Part shown: piece by piece, positions 22,112 through 32,588 of the stretch
How the letters are laid out: the number at the start of each line of letters is the position of its first letter
Numbering within the stretch: position 1 is the stretch's first letter
Assembly (NCBI GenBank): GCA_020747015.1
Contig: JAGTJM010000026.1
Coordinates: 1-64,000, forward strand
DNA: 64,000 nt
Origin: Pyrenochaeta sp. MPI-SDFR-AT-0127
Taxonomy: Eukaryota > Ascomycota > Dothideomycetes > Pleosporales > Cucurbitariaceae
Reading direction: 5' to 3'
Notes under the pieces: generated by a model
Seen by the model: only the letters and a program-made list of their open reading frames with translations
What the model was told of the DNA's origin: nothing
Database searches by the model: none
Made by a program: the position numbers and the translations under genes

Positions 22112-23177
22112 GGCTCACAGACAAGGTCAATATTGGAAACGAAGTATATTTTGCATACTCGATGAACGGTACCACGTGCTTCTACGTTTTATGTTTGCAT
22201 TTACAGAGGCAGGCGATATGGATTTTTCTTCTTAGGATGCATGCGTATGATGTTTTGGGATGCATATGTATGATATCGGCGTTTTTATTCTGAAGGGATA
22301 TATGATTGTAATACCACCGAATGCATAAGCGGCGGTGAGGTGGACCCTCCCGGACAACGCGAAACTTCGGACATGGATCTTTGAGCTATCACATGAACAA
22401 ACAACCCAGTCTTCACACCGTATTGTTTGGGACGGCAGTTCCATAGTTGCACAACAGCTGAACCTTCTTCTCATCTGACCCAGGTTCAGCTTGCCTTTCG
22501 ACGATCAAAGTCAAAACATGTCATTCATTTTTCACACGAAGCGGACTGCTTCACGCAGGAAATTTAGTACACTAGAGTGGTTGTATGGTCGCATCTAGAC
22601 CTTTTGTGATTCTGCATTTTGAGCATTCGTGTGTGTTGGAATCTTGCGGGAAAACCCGCGTCCAATCTTCACACCACCACCACGATACGGTGCTCACTCA
22701 TCTTCAGCTCATCAGCCCATCCACACCAAATGAAAACTTGCGCACCGCTAATTGTTTCCATTCTCTTGTCTTGGGCAAAATCTGTCGAATTTACGATCAT
22801 GTTCGCATGAGTGTTCCTTGATGTAGGGTGGCCATGTGGTCCCAGCCACACACCCTTCGCTCGCTTCCCAGCCAGCTGGTTTTCGTCGCGGAACTGACAA
22901 CCAATGACGTCCGATTATTCTGACCTGCTTCCTGGTCCTAGCATCTCCACTGACAGCAAACAAGGCCACTGACCGAATTTTCGACGATGAACGTTCTGGG
23001 AGGGGGGGCGGGTTCACCCGCCTCTTTGTTTATTACTCCACGGTACCCGCACGCGATGAATTCTGTACCCTGTTGCTCTGACCTCAATCTCGCTTGCTCG
23101 ACGGTCTCCTGCTAGTTTACTTGAGCCACCCACTGGATCTACATACTTGACAGTCGGTCCGTAAGAGCTTGGAAACG
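22112..23177. other. intergenic (1.07 kb)
   Basis: 3' flank of inp1, then the upstream region of the 23178 gene. Near 22234-22275 a GGATGCAT..GTATGAT unit occurs twice in slightly diverged form. No gene is recognised. Confidence 0.45.
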
Positions 23178-23789
23178 ATGGATTTCGGTAGGGAGGTAGA
23201 TTATATGGGGACCCTGTGCCCGACACCGCCGCTACCACCAAAAAATCCAAATCGAAAATTCAGTCATTATGAAAAACCGCTACCGCCTCTACCAAACGAA
23301 ATTTTCCAAATCGAGGCAGATCTAATACCTATGCCGCTGTTCAGCAGGAGGATGACGCTTCCGCCGCAAGTCATACAGGTCGCGGCCATGGATCTCCCAT
23401 CAACAACCTCATCACCGGCCATGTCATCATCCACTATAACGTCACCAGCAACATCAATAAGATCATCCAACACCAGCACCTCTTCGTCTCAAACTTCCAC
23501 ACCTGCAACATCCGCTCCCAACTCACCAAGTTCACGTACTCGATCATTAACATATGCTTCTCCGCCGTCAACATGGATCGTCGCCCTTACCGCTCCAGAA
23601 CCCATGCCAACACAATCATTACGGCGAAAGAAAAGCCCCAGAAAAGAGACCTTGCGAAGCTTAAGGGCGAGAGGATCGGATGCATGTTTGCAGAGAGTGT
23701 ATGATCAACGACTATCTGATTACCTTGATGAATCGATGTCCATGGGCAGGAATCGAGGTTCAGGGCTCAGAATGTTAATGGAGGTTTGA
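23178..23789 (+). CDS. hypothetical protein, Pro/Ser-rich, intrinsically disordered
   Basis: Single-exon frame of 203 residues from the first ATG (23178). The N-terminus is proline-rich with repeated PPLPP-like motifs (CPTPPLPPKNP, KPLPPLPNEIF), potential SH3-binding sequences. A long Ser/Thr run in the middle is followed by a basic patch (LRRKKSPRKETLRSLRARG) and a short C-terminal segment (CLQRVYDQRLSDYLDESMSM) with helix-like composition. No enzyme domain, signal peptide or membrane segment is visible. The ordered motifs at both ends argue for a real gene rather than a chance frame. Function unknown. Confidence 0.6.
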   Translation: MDFGREVDYMGTLCPTPPLPPKNPNRKFSHYEKPLPPLPNEIFQIEADLIPMPLFSRRMTLPPQVIQVAAMDLPSTTSSPAMSSSTITSPATSIRSSNTSTSSSQTSTPATSAPNSPSSRTRSLTYASPPSTWIVALTAPEPMPTQSLRRKKSPRKETLRSLRARGSDACLQRVYDQRLSDYLDESMSMGRNRGSGLRMLMEV

Positions 23790-24442
23790 GACAAAGCCGT
23801 GTTCGCTATGGGCATAGACAGTTTGTGCGTCTTCCAACACGGGTAACGTGCAACCAGAAGATTCTAACTCCATGTAGGAAATGATTCACGAAGAAAGTGA
23901 TTTTGATTCGTATTATCGGCGCGGCATCGACGGCAGTCTAAATGGGGTTCCTTTGAACATGATACCAGGCTCGGTGTTTTGGGTGTTTGGGTTTTAAATT
24001 TTCTAGTCATAGTGGCGACAAGGCGTAGACAGAGCAGCGCTCTTGTAATATCAGCAACGCAAAATATTATCATGGCACCTGTCCTATGGAGTTCTTGACC
24101 GATTTCGTCACCGTCAATAGGCAACCGCCGGTCACAAGTGCACGCCGGAGAGCCTCATTCGCAGTCAATGCAAAGCTTACATCAGCCACGGTGTATCCTG
24201 CTGACCTCCACTGCAACACAGCTCGAGGCGCAGCTGCGTGGAGCATTATCCACATTTGGTTGCACATTGTGGGCTATGATACAGCCGCTGTCGCCCTGTT
24301 CCCCACTACACCCCTACATTTCAAGATATGGAGCCTTAGCACCCTCCTTTACGTATCTAGTCCGGCACGTGATATGCCACGGTACAAGAAGGCACTCCTC
24401 TATTACAGCTTGAGCAGACAACCCTGTGGTCGGCCGCTCTCC
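23790..24442. other. intergenic next to decayed island
   Basis: No gene recognised. Marks the transition to the region of gene remnants that begins at 24443. Confidence 0.4.
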
Positions 24443-24931
24443 CTATCGGGTCGAATTATGTGAGAAGGCTATAGATTTAATACGACTGCTATACCAGAGT
24501 GTCTGCAGGCACGCCTCAGTGTACCTATCCCAGATCTTGACAATATTATCGCTTGACCCCGACGCCAGTCGGGTCGAGTCGTATGGGAAGGCAACGCAGC
24601 TGACCTGAGATTTATGGCCCGCGAGAGTCTTTAAGCACATCCCGTTGTCGCGGGTGTCCCAGATCTGGAGGTCCAGGTCGGAACAACCCGACACCATTAG
24701 CGGCGGCTTCAATGTCAAGGCCAGCCAGGTTGAGTCATGCGAGAAGGCTACAGATTCAACCTCACCACGATAGCACTTGAGCGTGCGTAGACATGCCCCA
24801 CTGCAAGCGTCCTAGATCTTGACGGTAATGTTGGATGACGCCGACGCCAGGCGAGTCGAGTCGTGCGAGATGGCCACGGAATTGGCATTACTACTATGGC
24901 CCTCGAGCGTCTGTAGGTTGGTGTTGAGCTG
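24443..24931 (-). pseudogene. WD40-repeat protein remnant (NACHT-WD40/HET-E-like type)
   Basis: The minus strand encodes about three degenerate WD40 repeats: LQTLEGHSSNANSVAISHD.., a middle repeat with RTLKCYRGEVESVAFSHDST, and LKTLAGHKSQVSCVAFPYD..DNIVKIWD. The repeats are interrupted by in-frame stops: the KIWD motif of the first repeat reads KI-stop-D, and the last repeat breaks after AFSHNSTR. The stop replaces TGG by TAG, a G-to-A change whose complement is CpA to TpA, the signature preferred by RIP. Such repeats with near-identical units are typical of fungal STAND/NLR-like proteins, but the nucleotide-binding part is absent here. The expected intact repeat in the same array (KIWDRYTEACLQTL) shows what was lost. 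Confidence 0.75.
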
Positions 24932-25133
24932 CGATTCACCAGGTCTACCGAGCTGCCAGGTGAATGGATATCGTTCCATGACAAGATCCAGATATGTTGG
25001 ATTTTTTCTCTTGGTTTGCTTTCGAGGGGATTCGGAGCAAGTGCCAGAATCAGGTATTGGTATCCTTCCTCGCAAACTCGATAGCGCCATCGCTACAAAA
25101 CCTATGGTCCATGTATCTCCAGTCAACGTTAAC

Positions 25134-25622
25134 CTAGTGTACAAGTGAAACAAAGGTTCGCACCGCCCTATCTCTGTTGATGTATTTGCAGACCGGTCCA
25201 TTCTTGAGACCGATCCAGTACTGCAGGACCTTGTTCATTTCTTGCAACACGTGGTTCAACTTTCGCCTGTGGTCTTGCTTCATGTTTGGCGCGAAGGGAT
25301 TCACCCCCGAAAAGCTTGTTGAGTGCCGCCAATTGAACTTCTCGGTTATGAAGTGATTCAAGACCTTAAATTATCGTGCGTAGATATCCTTGCCATACAT
25401 TAAACTTCGTATGTGAGCCCTACCTGAACTGCATTTTTCTTCGACACCCGCCCGTGCCTTTCTATAAACGCATACTCTGGGGACCGGCTCAAAGAGAGCG
25501 TTGTTACCACCAATAGAAATCGTCACGAATGGAGTGTCTTTGTTAACCTAATTTAGCTGATTGTTGACAGGATCGGAGAAGTCGAGAAGATCTTCTGTCG
25601 TGTCTCCCGTGCAAGAGGAAGC
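25134..25622 (-). pseudogene. remnant of an SGNH/GDSL-type lipase or esterase gene
   Basis: On the minus strand 25620-25420 reads SCTGDTTEDLLDFSDPVNNQ, a stop, then TPFVTISIGGNNALF, close to the block-III region (GGND) of secreted fungal SGNH hydrolases, then VCVYRKARAGVEEKC. A possible intron donor (GTAGGG) follows, and 25361-25134 continues with NPFAPNMKQDHRRKLNHVLQEMNKVLQ, which resembles the helix before the catalytic Asp-His block of the same family. The nucleophile block (GDSL) is missing: the upstream side runs directly into an AT-rich island at about 25622. Assignment rests on motif memory, so the family is probable and the decay is clear. Confidence 0.5.
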
Positions 25623-25775
25623 TAAAATTTAAGAGCTAGTAGAACTTTAGCTAGATTTTGGGCTTTTACTCTCCTTTAAAGAATTTACCTACTGAAAGTT
25701 ATCATAGTAGTATTAAACTAACATATATATATATATAGGCTGTAAGCGTATCTTATACTAAAGGCTATTCTACTT
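25622..25775. repeat. AT-rich island with TpA excess (RIP-like), includes a TA microsatellite
   Basis: Strongly AT-rich tract full of TA dinucleotides and nearly free of CA/TG, as left by repeat-induced point mutation of a repeat copy. An (AT)n run occupies 25723-25737. It shares the short motif AAAGGCTATTC with the second AT-rich island at 27886-28075 in the same orientation. Confidence 0.6.
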
Positions 25776-26061
25776 TTCCTTAGACGCTCGCTGAAGACTC
25801 GCGTTTGGTAATAGGGATTAGGTAGCCACGTAAACATACCAAAACCTTCAGCAAGCGGCTAATTTACAATCTAAGTGCCTGGGCAGCAAGTTGACAAGCT
25901 GAAACACTTTACCGTCTCAGTGTATCTTGGTCAAGCGCATAGCCGCCGCCTGCGGCGCACAGCCACAACCGTGCCGCGCTCAGTAAGAGCCAACTCTATC
26001 ACTGCCTTCACCATGACATTGTCACCCCATGTGAAGTTCATCTTGTTGCAGACTCGCAAAC
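25776..26061. promoter_or_regulatory. upstream region of the aspartic-protease-like gene
   Basis: About 290 bp of ordinary base composition between the AT-rich island and the start codon at 26062. No specific site is recognised. Confidence 0.35.
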
Positions 26062-27475
26062 ATGTCGCTGTCGTTGTCGAAAGCTGCGGCTTGTGGAGCG
26101 ATCGTGATGTCCACTGTAGCTGACGCCGGTTTCTACTCTTTATCAATCAAGCGAACAACAGCTGGCATCTACTGGAATGATCCAGGAGTTCTCCAACAAA
26201 ATCATGTAGATACAAATCATCCGTCACGCATTCTAGGAGACTAATTGATTGGATTAGGGACCTCACGTCCAAGCAGTACTTGGTTCTTCGTTCTCACATC
26301 CAACGTTGCAGAAAGACGCTGGTGCCTTCCCGAGTGTATCTAAAAATGCTCGCACAGAGAAAGTCTATCAAGGCATGACCCTGGCTCACGACGACGACGA
26401 TGATGTCGACGCTTGGTTTTTCAGCCTATACACGACAAAAGTCGGTGTTGGCAACCCTCCCATGATCATGACCGCAACTGTGGATAACAGTTGGAGTACG
26501 TTCTTCGTGCCTTCTGCCAATTGCTCGTTCGATCCGCACGAATTCAAATACTGCAATAATCATCCTATGTACAACTCATCTCTCTCTTCAACGTATCAAT
26601 CACACTTGGACCCTGCCAGCGTGCTCTACGTCGGCCTGCATACGGAGGGAAATGTCTCGCAGGATAGCATTCATGTAGCAGGCATGGAGATTAAAGAACA
26701 GCTTTTCGAGGAGGCGACGATGTGGCATCCCGACGCTGGTACGGCTGATGACCTGTTCGACACTGCACTAGGACTTTCTCTTTTCCCTTCCCGCAGTAGT
26801 AACGGAAGAAACGATTTCATAGCCGCAAGTCCCTTCCAAAACATGGTCCAGCAAAAGCTTCTAGACTGCAACATATTTTCGCTCAAGCTCGGACGAACCG
26901 ACCAAGACGCAGGCGAACTGGTGCTCGGGGGTCTATCCGAGGAGCTTAAGGGTCTAGACATGATCGAGGTGCCACTCAATCATAGCCAAAATTCCTCAGG
27001 TCACGTGTGGAACTACTATGCCATGAACGGCTGGCAAATTTCGGTGACAGGCATGTCATTCTCGCCAAATGGCTCTAAGAATGCTACAGCAGTCCTCAAA
27101 ACGCCCCAAATTGCCGTCATATCATCCTCGTTCCCATGGATTGGTATACCAAGCGACGTGACAAAGAAGATTCACAAGGTCATTGGTATGAAGTATACCT
27201 TCGACTGGATTGAATGCGACAAGAGAAGAGAGTTGCCGAATTGGACGATCGTGTTCGGACCCCATGGACAATCGATCACTTTAAGTCCTTGGGACTATCT
27301 CATCGAAGTGTATGACAAGGTGTTTAAGCAGCTCAAATGCGTGTCTGCTTTCTTCCCCTTGGGAGAATATGGAGACGAGGGCTTCATAATCTTGGGCCAG
27401 CCGTTCTTGAATGGATTGTACAGCGTGTTCGATGCGGACAGGAAGAGCATCTCATTCGCGAATCGACCGCTTTAG
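26062..27475 (+). CDS. secreted aspartic-protease-like protein lacking catalytic residues
   Basis: Peptidase A1 fold, predicted to be secreted. Two exons: 26062-26205 and 26312-27475, with a 106-bp intron (GTAGAT donor, GACTAATTG branch, GCAG acceptor, phase 0); 435 residues. Residues 1-22 form a signal peptide. The fold is recognisable from FFSLYTTKVGVGNPP, FFVPSANC, GNVSQDSI, TALGLSLFP, FSLKLGRTD..GELVLGGLS and the C-terminal ILGQPFLNGLYSVFD. The first active-site motif (normally D-T/S-G) is DNS near residue 106. In the second motif the Asp is replaced: AVISSSFPWIG near residue 319, where AIIDTGT-like sequence is expected. The enzyme should be catalytically dead. Several N-glycosylation sites (NSS, NKT-like, NGS, NAT) are present. 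The frame is intact although it sits between two AT-rich, RIP-like islands and next to gene remnants. A non-enzymatic binding role or an effector role is possible but unproven. Confidence 0.85.
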
Positions 27476-27593
27476 GGATGTTCCGCTACATACAGCTGTA
27501 GTACCGCCTGGAGCATACAATTGGTCAAACAAGGATCACCGAAAGCGAAAAACAGACTGAGAGATAACAAGGTCCTATACCAGGCGTCAGTAA

Positions 27594-27886
27594 TTAGTGG
27601 TATCGTAATTGACTGTGGCAGCTCACAGCCATGTTACCCAGAGTTCCACTCCGGCTGACCAGCTTCATGCCACAGCCACAGAACTGCTTTTCAGGCCCGC
27701 CAAGGTCTCTCGCATAAATGAGGTGAGGTAGCTTGATATCTGGAACGCCACTGTTGTTTTCATCTTCTACCCTTCGGCGTCGACTGTCTTGATTCCCAAA
27801 ATTTCATCCAATCTGACCACCGTCGCCGAAAACGGCGTATGCTTCCCCGTTCTAATATCATCAAACGTTTCTCCATCATAAATCAT
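27594..27886 (-). pseudogene. possible decayed C-terminal gene fragment
   Basis: Two protein-like stretches on the minus strand are out of frame with each other: MIYDGETFDDIRTG followed by TPFSATVVRLDEILGIKTVD, ending in TAG, and then PDIKLPHLIYARDLGGPEKQ with FCGCGMKLVSRSG, ending in TAA at 27594-27596. The second has a believable composition, including a Cys pair. The upstream end abuts the AT-rich island. No family recognised. Confidence 0.25.
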
Positions 27887-28075
27887 AGTAAAAAATACAG
27901 TAGTAGTTAAGGAGAAGCCTATTATGATATAGGATATAGTACTAGCTACTTCTTATCAAGGGTAACTAATTAAGCTACTATAAAGGCTATTCATATAATC
28001 TAGTACTATAAAAATATTCTATATAGTACTATGAACTTACTACTAAAAATCTTGCAATAATCTTTTTTATACGTG
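27886..28075. repeat. second AT-rich, RIP-like island
   Basis: About 190 bp of highly AT-rich sequence dominated by TA, with many TAGTACTA-like words, unlike its flanks. It carries CTATAAAGGCTATTC, echoing CTAAAGGCTATTC in the 25622-25775 island, so both may derive from one repeat family. No coding potential remains. Confidence 0.6.
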
Positions 28076-28814
28076 GCTGTAGAGCCTTATTAAGTTTGAT
28101 GGTTGCATCTGTTTTCGCGTGCGAGACGTAGGTACGTGCGCTTGGTGGTGGGACACGTCAAGGGAATAAGCAGGGCAATTCGTCCGCTGAGAATATCTAT
28201 CCTTGCTACTCAAGCAATGAGTATACAGTATACCGACTGATTGCACAGCCCAAAATGCGGCGCAATAGAATTATGTTACGGCCACATTTGGGGTGAAGCT
28301 GATTTCGCTATCCGTGATGGCGCAGCGCGTCCAGATGCGTGCATAGGCGCCCTCACTAAGGCTCCTGCGGTAAGCTGTTACATGCTTTGGCCCCTAGCTA
28401 AAGTACCCCATGCTGCATAGGCGAAATTACAGCACACCGTACTGGGTGCATTGCGCTACAGAGTTTATAGGCAACCTGGCCCCAGCTTTCAAGTTCATAA
28501 GACAGGCACTGTCAGATTGATTTAGGTTGTCATTTGATCCACTTGCACAACTGTCACAGCCTCCTAGGCAACCAAGAGGACTCGAGTGACTCACGCCCCA
28601 TTCCGCCACGATTACACAAAGTTGAAGGAGGCCTCAAGCGAAGTGAGCGTATAATAGACGAAGTTCGAGGTTGGGTTCCAGAAATTTAACATTGCACAAT
28701 TCGCAAAGCAAACATCGTGCTAACACGACTCGTAACAACGTGAACATTGACGCAACGTCCAGAAGGCGTACACACAGCTCAAAGATAATTGCCTTTGGGC
28801 AAAAAGAAGCCATC

Positions 28815-30945
28815 ATGGAGCTTTCGAACCCAGAAAGAAACCCAGCCGCGCCTTTGCGTTTGCTGTCATTGGATGGAGGAGGCGTTCGAGGATTGTCATC
28901 TCTAATGGTACTTGATGACTTGATGGAGAACATAGCCCTTGAAGAGAAGAGACTGGGTCGACGAGCACAGAGCAACCACGAACCTTTGAGGCCGTGCGAC
29001 TATTTCGATCTGTAAGCATACGAGCAGGTTAATGATTGGAGTAACATACAAGTACTAATATCCATCTAGCATTGGTGGGACATCCACAGGCGGTATCATT
29101 GCCATTCTTCTTTCACGGTTACGGCTGGACTGCAAGCAATGTATTGGCATATATACCAAACTTGCTGAACAGATTTTCAAGCATGACAGGTCGTTCAAAG
29201 CTTTCGGCATGAAAGTACCAACGGGAGCGACTCGATTCTCAGGCACTGTGCTTGCAAATGCGATCAGAAGCGCATTAAAAGATCTTAATTACGATGAGAA
29301 TGAGTTGATGTGGGACGAAGACTTGTTTGAAGAGTTTCCTGAGCCCAACGATCTGCCAAAAGACAGCATTTGGGCTGATGCAGCACCGGACCTATTGATT
29401 ACAGAGAGCCCAATAGCGACCGCTAAGGCTGCAGAAGGAGCACTGCCTTCTGGACCACCAGCACAGCATACTACCGCTGAGTCACGGCCAGTATCTACAC
29501 TGTATAGTGATAGCCCTTTTACCCCCAAGTATCCTTCACGGAGTGATACCTGGAAACTCCATCCACGACAATCGGTCCACAAGAAACCCAATGCAAAGGG
29601 CTGCCGGGGCTTTGTGCTCACGTCTCTTAAGAACGCACTGGGTTTGCCGAGGATTCTTTCGACATACGATCCAAATGATCGGACAACACGGATCTGGGAA
29701 GCATTGCGGGCAACTTCGGCAGCGCCAACGTTCTTCGAGGAGATGCAGTTTGGCACTCCCAAAGTGACCTACCTGGATGGTGGTGTAGGGTTCAACAACC
29801 CCTGTGCAGAGGTGGATTATGCTGCCAAGGCACTCTGGGAAGGACGCTCTATTGGTGTGATAGTCTCAGTAGGCACGGGCTTACAATCCATTCCAAGTGT
29901 CAAGAAGATGGCGTCGTGGCTGCCCTTCGGTCTTGGGACGGATATCTCGTTAGCCAGTGCACTTGCGGGAATGGCGACTAGCACTGCACGCGTGGACAAT
30001 GAAATGAAGCGTATGTACAATAACAGCGACACTAAGTACTACCGCTTCGATGTCGACCGCGGGCTTGCAAACGTCAGTCTCGAGCAGTGGATGAAGGAGG
30101 ACGAGATGGCGAGTCTTACTGAGCAATACATGCGCGACGGGCAACAGATCCGTAGCACAAAAGAGTTTGGCGAGATAATGGCGAAGCTGTCCGCTCTTCC
30201 ACCAAAATTCGAGATTGGCGCTACACACTTCCGCCTTGGAATTAATGGAAGAGGGCTCATGGACCAGTCGTTTCAACTAGTCCAAGTCGACTTCAAAACT
30301 GGGATGCCGTTGGGCGTCGTATCTCAGCTATCGGACCTTCCTCGCATGTCGCAGTTCCGCACTTCCTCCCCCTCGGGTGAAGGTGGCCTGGCAGTCGACG
30401 AAGACGGTCGGTTGAAGAAGATCTACCCTATTGCTGAAGACCTAGACCACGATGGAAGGCGGGAAGAAGCAGCAGTCTACCAGTGTGTACGGGCTGACAA
30501 TGTATGTTTGCGTACCATCAAGACAGGCATTCCACAGGGGAGGTACAAAGTTCAGTTCATCGTCGCCTTCCACAACAACACTGCATCCAATGTCCCGCCT
30601 CACGACCTCGTTTTCTCTGTCGGAAAGCCTTTCGATCCCAGCACTTTTACTTCCCGCTTCGTTGACGTTAAAATCACACCAGATGTCGTACCAGTGCTAC
30701 TTCATCCCGACGCCGTCCGCGTTAGGGTCGGAAAGCAGCGGTACGAAGAGAACAAGGGAAAAGGCTGGCTAGAGATTGAGGGTGATATCGAAGTCAATGT
30801 CGGTCTGGACGGGGCGCTCGGCTTCGTAGTCAGTAAGCGATACAAGAAGGGCGTTTCGGTCGATGGATGGAGCTTTGGAGGCGTGCGATTAGAGCCCGTC
30901 TTTGGTAATACCAGTCCGTTAGGAACACCGAGGATATTGACATAA
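28815..30945 (+). CDS. patatin-like phospholipase
   Basis: Ser-Asp dyad lipid acyl hydrolase. Two exons (28815-29011, 29070-30945) around a 58-bp intron with a GTAAGC donor; 690 residues. The anion hole is LSLDGGGVRG (residues 17-26). The nucleophile elbow GGTSTGG (Ser near 71) is created exactly at the splice. The catalytic Asp lies in TYLDGGVGFNNP near residue 302. The region between the elbow and Asp contains a long poorly conserved insert (about residues 150-245). The C-terminal half (about 490-690) is a beta-rich segment with no recognised name, seen in similar fungal patatins. No signal peptide or membrane segment is visible, so it is probably intracellular. Some fungal patatins act in programmed cell death as the effector partners of NLRs, and the nearby WD40 remnant is noted only as context; the two are not demonstrably linked. 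Confidence 0.9.
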
Positions 30946-31387
30946 CTTGGGGTTGTTGTTGGGTTTTGGCGTTTGGTGGAGGCAGATATAAATATAAGCG
31001 TGGGCAATATCGGAATCTTGTGGAGTTTATATAGACATTGTTAATTTCTAGCAAAATGCTAGGCACAAGGCATAGTTATCTAGTACTGTAAACTTATTTG
31101 AGGTTAAATATGGTCGGATTGTGCCTTTTTAGAGAGATTGAATTGAAACATTTGAATCTTGTACATGAAGTAGGTGGAATCATTAGCAAAAAGCAGTGTG
31201 TGATGACTGATCACAGCCTCACAGAAGGGTTGTTTCTACGTGCGCCTTAAAATTCTCTTTGACGGAGCAGACCATATAGGCTATGCAAGCCTTGATGGTC
31301 AAGGGGCAGAGGATAAACATGTAGTGTCCAGAATGAGCTGTTCAAGTGGCATACTTCAGAAGGTAAAACATTTCACATAGCCACTGT
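30946..31387. other. intergenic between convergent patatin and reductase genes
   Basis: Both flanking genes end here, so the interval holds two 3' flanks and probable polyadenylation signals. Nothing else is seen. Confidence 0.5.
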
Positions 31388-32588
31388 TCACAGCCATTCA
31401 GCACCCTTCTTCTTCGGCACCTCCACCAAACCCCGCCTCTCCTTAGTCCGCCATTGTATTGCCTGCGCAAGATGATACAGTACCTCAAGCGTTGGCATAG
31501 GCACACCAGCGTCCCTACCCTCTCTGAGCGGCTCACCGAGCAGATTTTCGAACTCGATGAAATTGCCCTGAACCATAGTGTCAAAATCCAATCAACCAAA
31601 GTACCACCAATGTATAGGAAAGTTGAGCATTTAGAGAGCGTAACATACCTTTTCCAGATCCTGTTGCATGCTCGGCTTCAAATAGCTCTCTAAGGGATCC
31701 GCGTTGATCATCAGGTCCACGATGTCATCGTCGAGCTCTACACCTGCACAAGCTTTCGCTGCTGCCACAATCTCTTTCATTGCTGGCTTCAACAGTCCCT
31801 CTATGCTACCATCTGCCAACCTGATACGTCCCGTATCAAGTCCCGTAATGGCACATATGGGATTCAGACATGCGTTGTAGACCAATTTTCTCCAGCGGTC
31901 ATATAGGACGTTGGGAGAGTAGATGCAATCTGTTTTTCCACTCGAGGAGTAAAGGTCTATAAACTCTTGCGCGCGGCGTTCTGTGACCGCGGGGTTGATG
32001 TTCGATATAAACGCGCCAACCTTCAGACTCTCGGCCTCGGCATGCACGATATGCCCAGGTGATGGTTCATCGCTGCCAATCATAGAAACACCGGAGAGGA
32101 CTGGGATACTTGGATGGGATCTGATGAAAGGCTTTTCGATGTTCAGACCGTTCTGGTAGAGGACAAGAGTGGTCTTAGGACTGTTTTGGGGCAAGGCTGG
32201 AGACACGAGGTCGAGCGCTGTGGATCCGGCATCTGGAATGTTTTTTGTAGCAAGGACGACGTAATCGTATGGCTGGATACCTTCCTCAATGAGATTCGGA
32301 ACGCTGTTGCGAACTAGTCTCCGTCAACTCAAGTTGCTTCAATGCCAGCTCTTTCCTAGAAATGGCTGGAGAATAGGAGAATGGCAACATACCGACAGTG
32401 GGTCGCCACCCATTGAAAACACCAAGATCACAGCTTTCGATGTGATATCCGTTCTCCTTCACAACATTGTAATTCGATCTCAGCACGACAGTGACCGTTG
32501 CCCGGCCGCCTACTTCGAGGTTGAGAGCAGCGATTGCACCAACAGCGCCGCCACCTATAATGAGCACAGTCTTCTTCGTGTCAGGCAT
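31388..32588 (-). CDS. ketopantoate reductase-like NADPH-dependent enzyme (ApbA/PanE family)
   Basis: Family reaction: reduction of 2-dehydropantoate to pantoate in pantothenate synthesis; fungi have several paralogues, so the substrate here is not certain. Three exons: 32588-32393, 32313-31649, 31567-31388; introns of 79 and 81 bp; 346 residues. The dinucleotide-binding motif is at the very N-terminus (VLIIGGGAVGAIAALNLE). DYVVLATKNIPDAG and TLVLYQNGLNIEKPF follow. The catalytic Lys lies in WRKLVYNACLNPICAITG. The last exon supplies GNFIEFENLLGEPLREG and VPMPTLEVLYHLAQAIQW, the conserved C-terminal helix pair. No targeting signal is seen. The first intron has a possible alternative acceptor a few bases downstream (CAACAG), but only the chosen one keeps the frame. 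Confidence 0.9.

Larger units (their letters stand above)
27476..28814. other. intergenic with remnant and AT-rich island
   Basis: 3' flank of the protease-like gene, a possible coding remnant (27594-27886, minus) and a second AT-rich island (27886-28075), both listed separately. 28076-28814 looks like ordinary sequence and includes the patatin-gene promoter. Confidence 0.45.
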
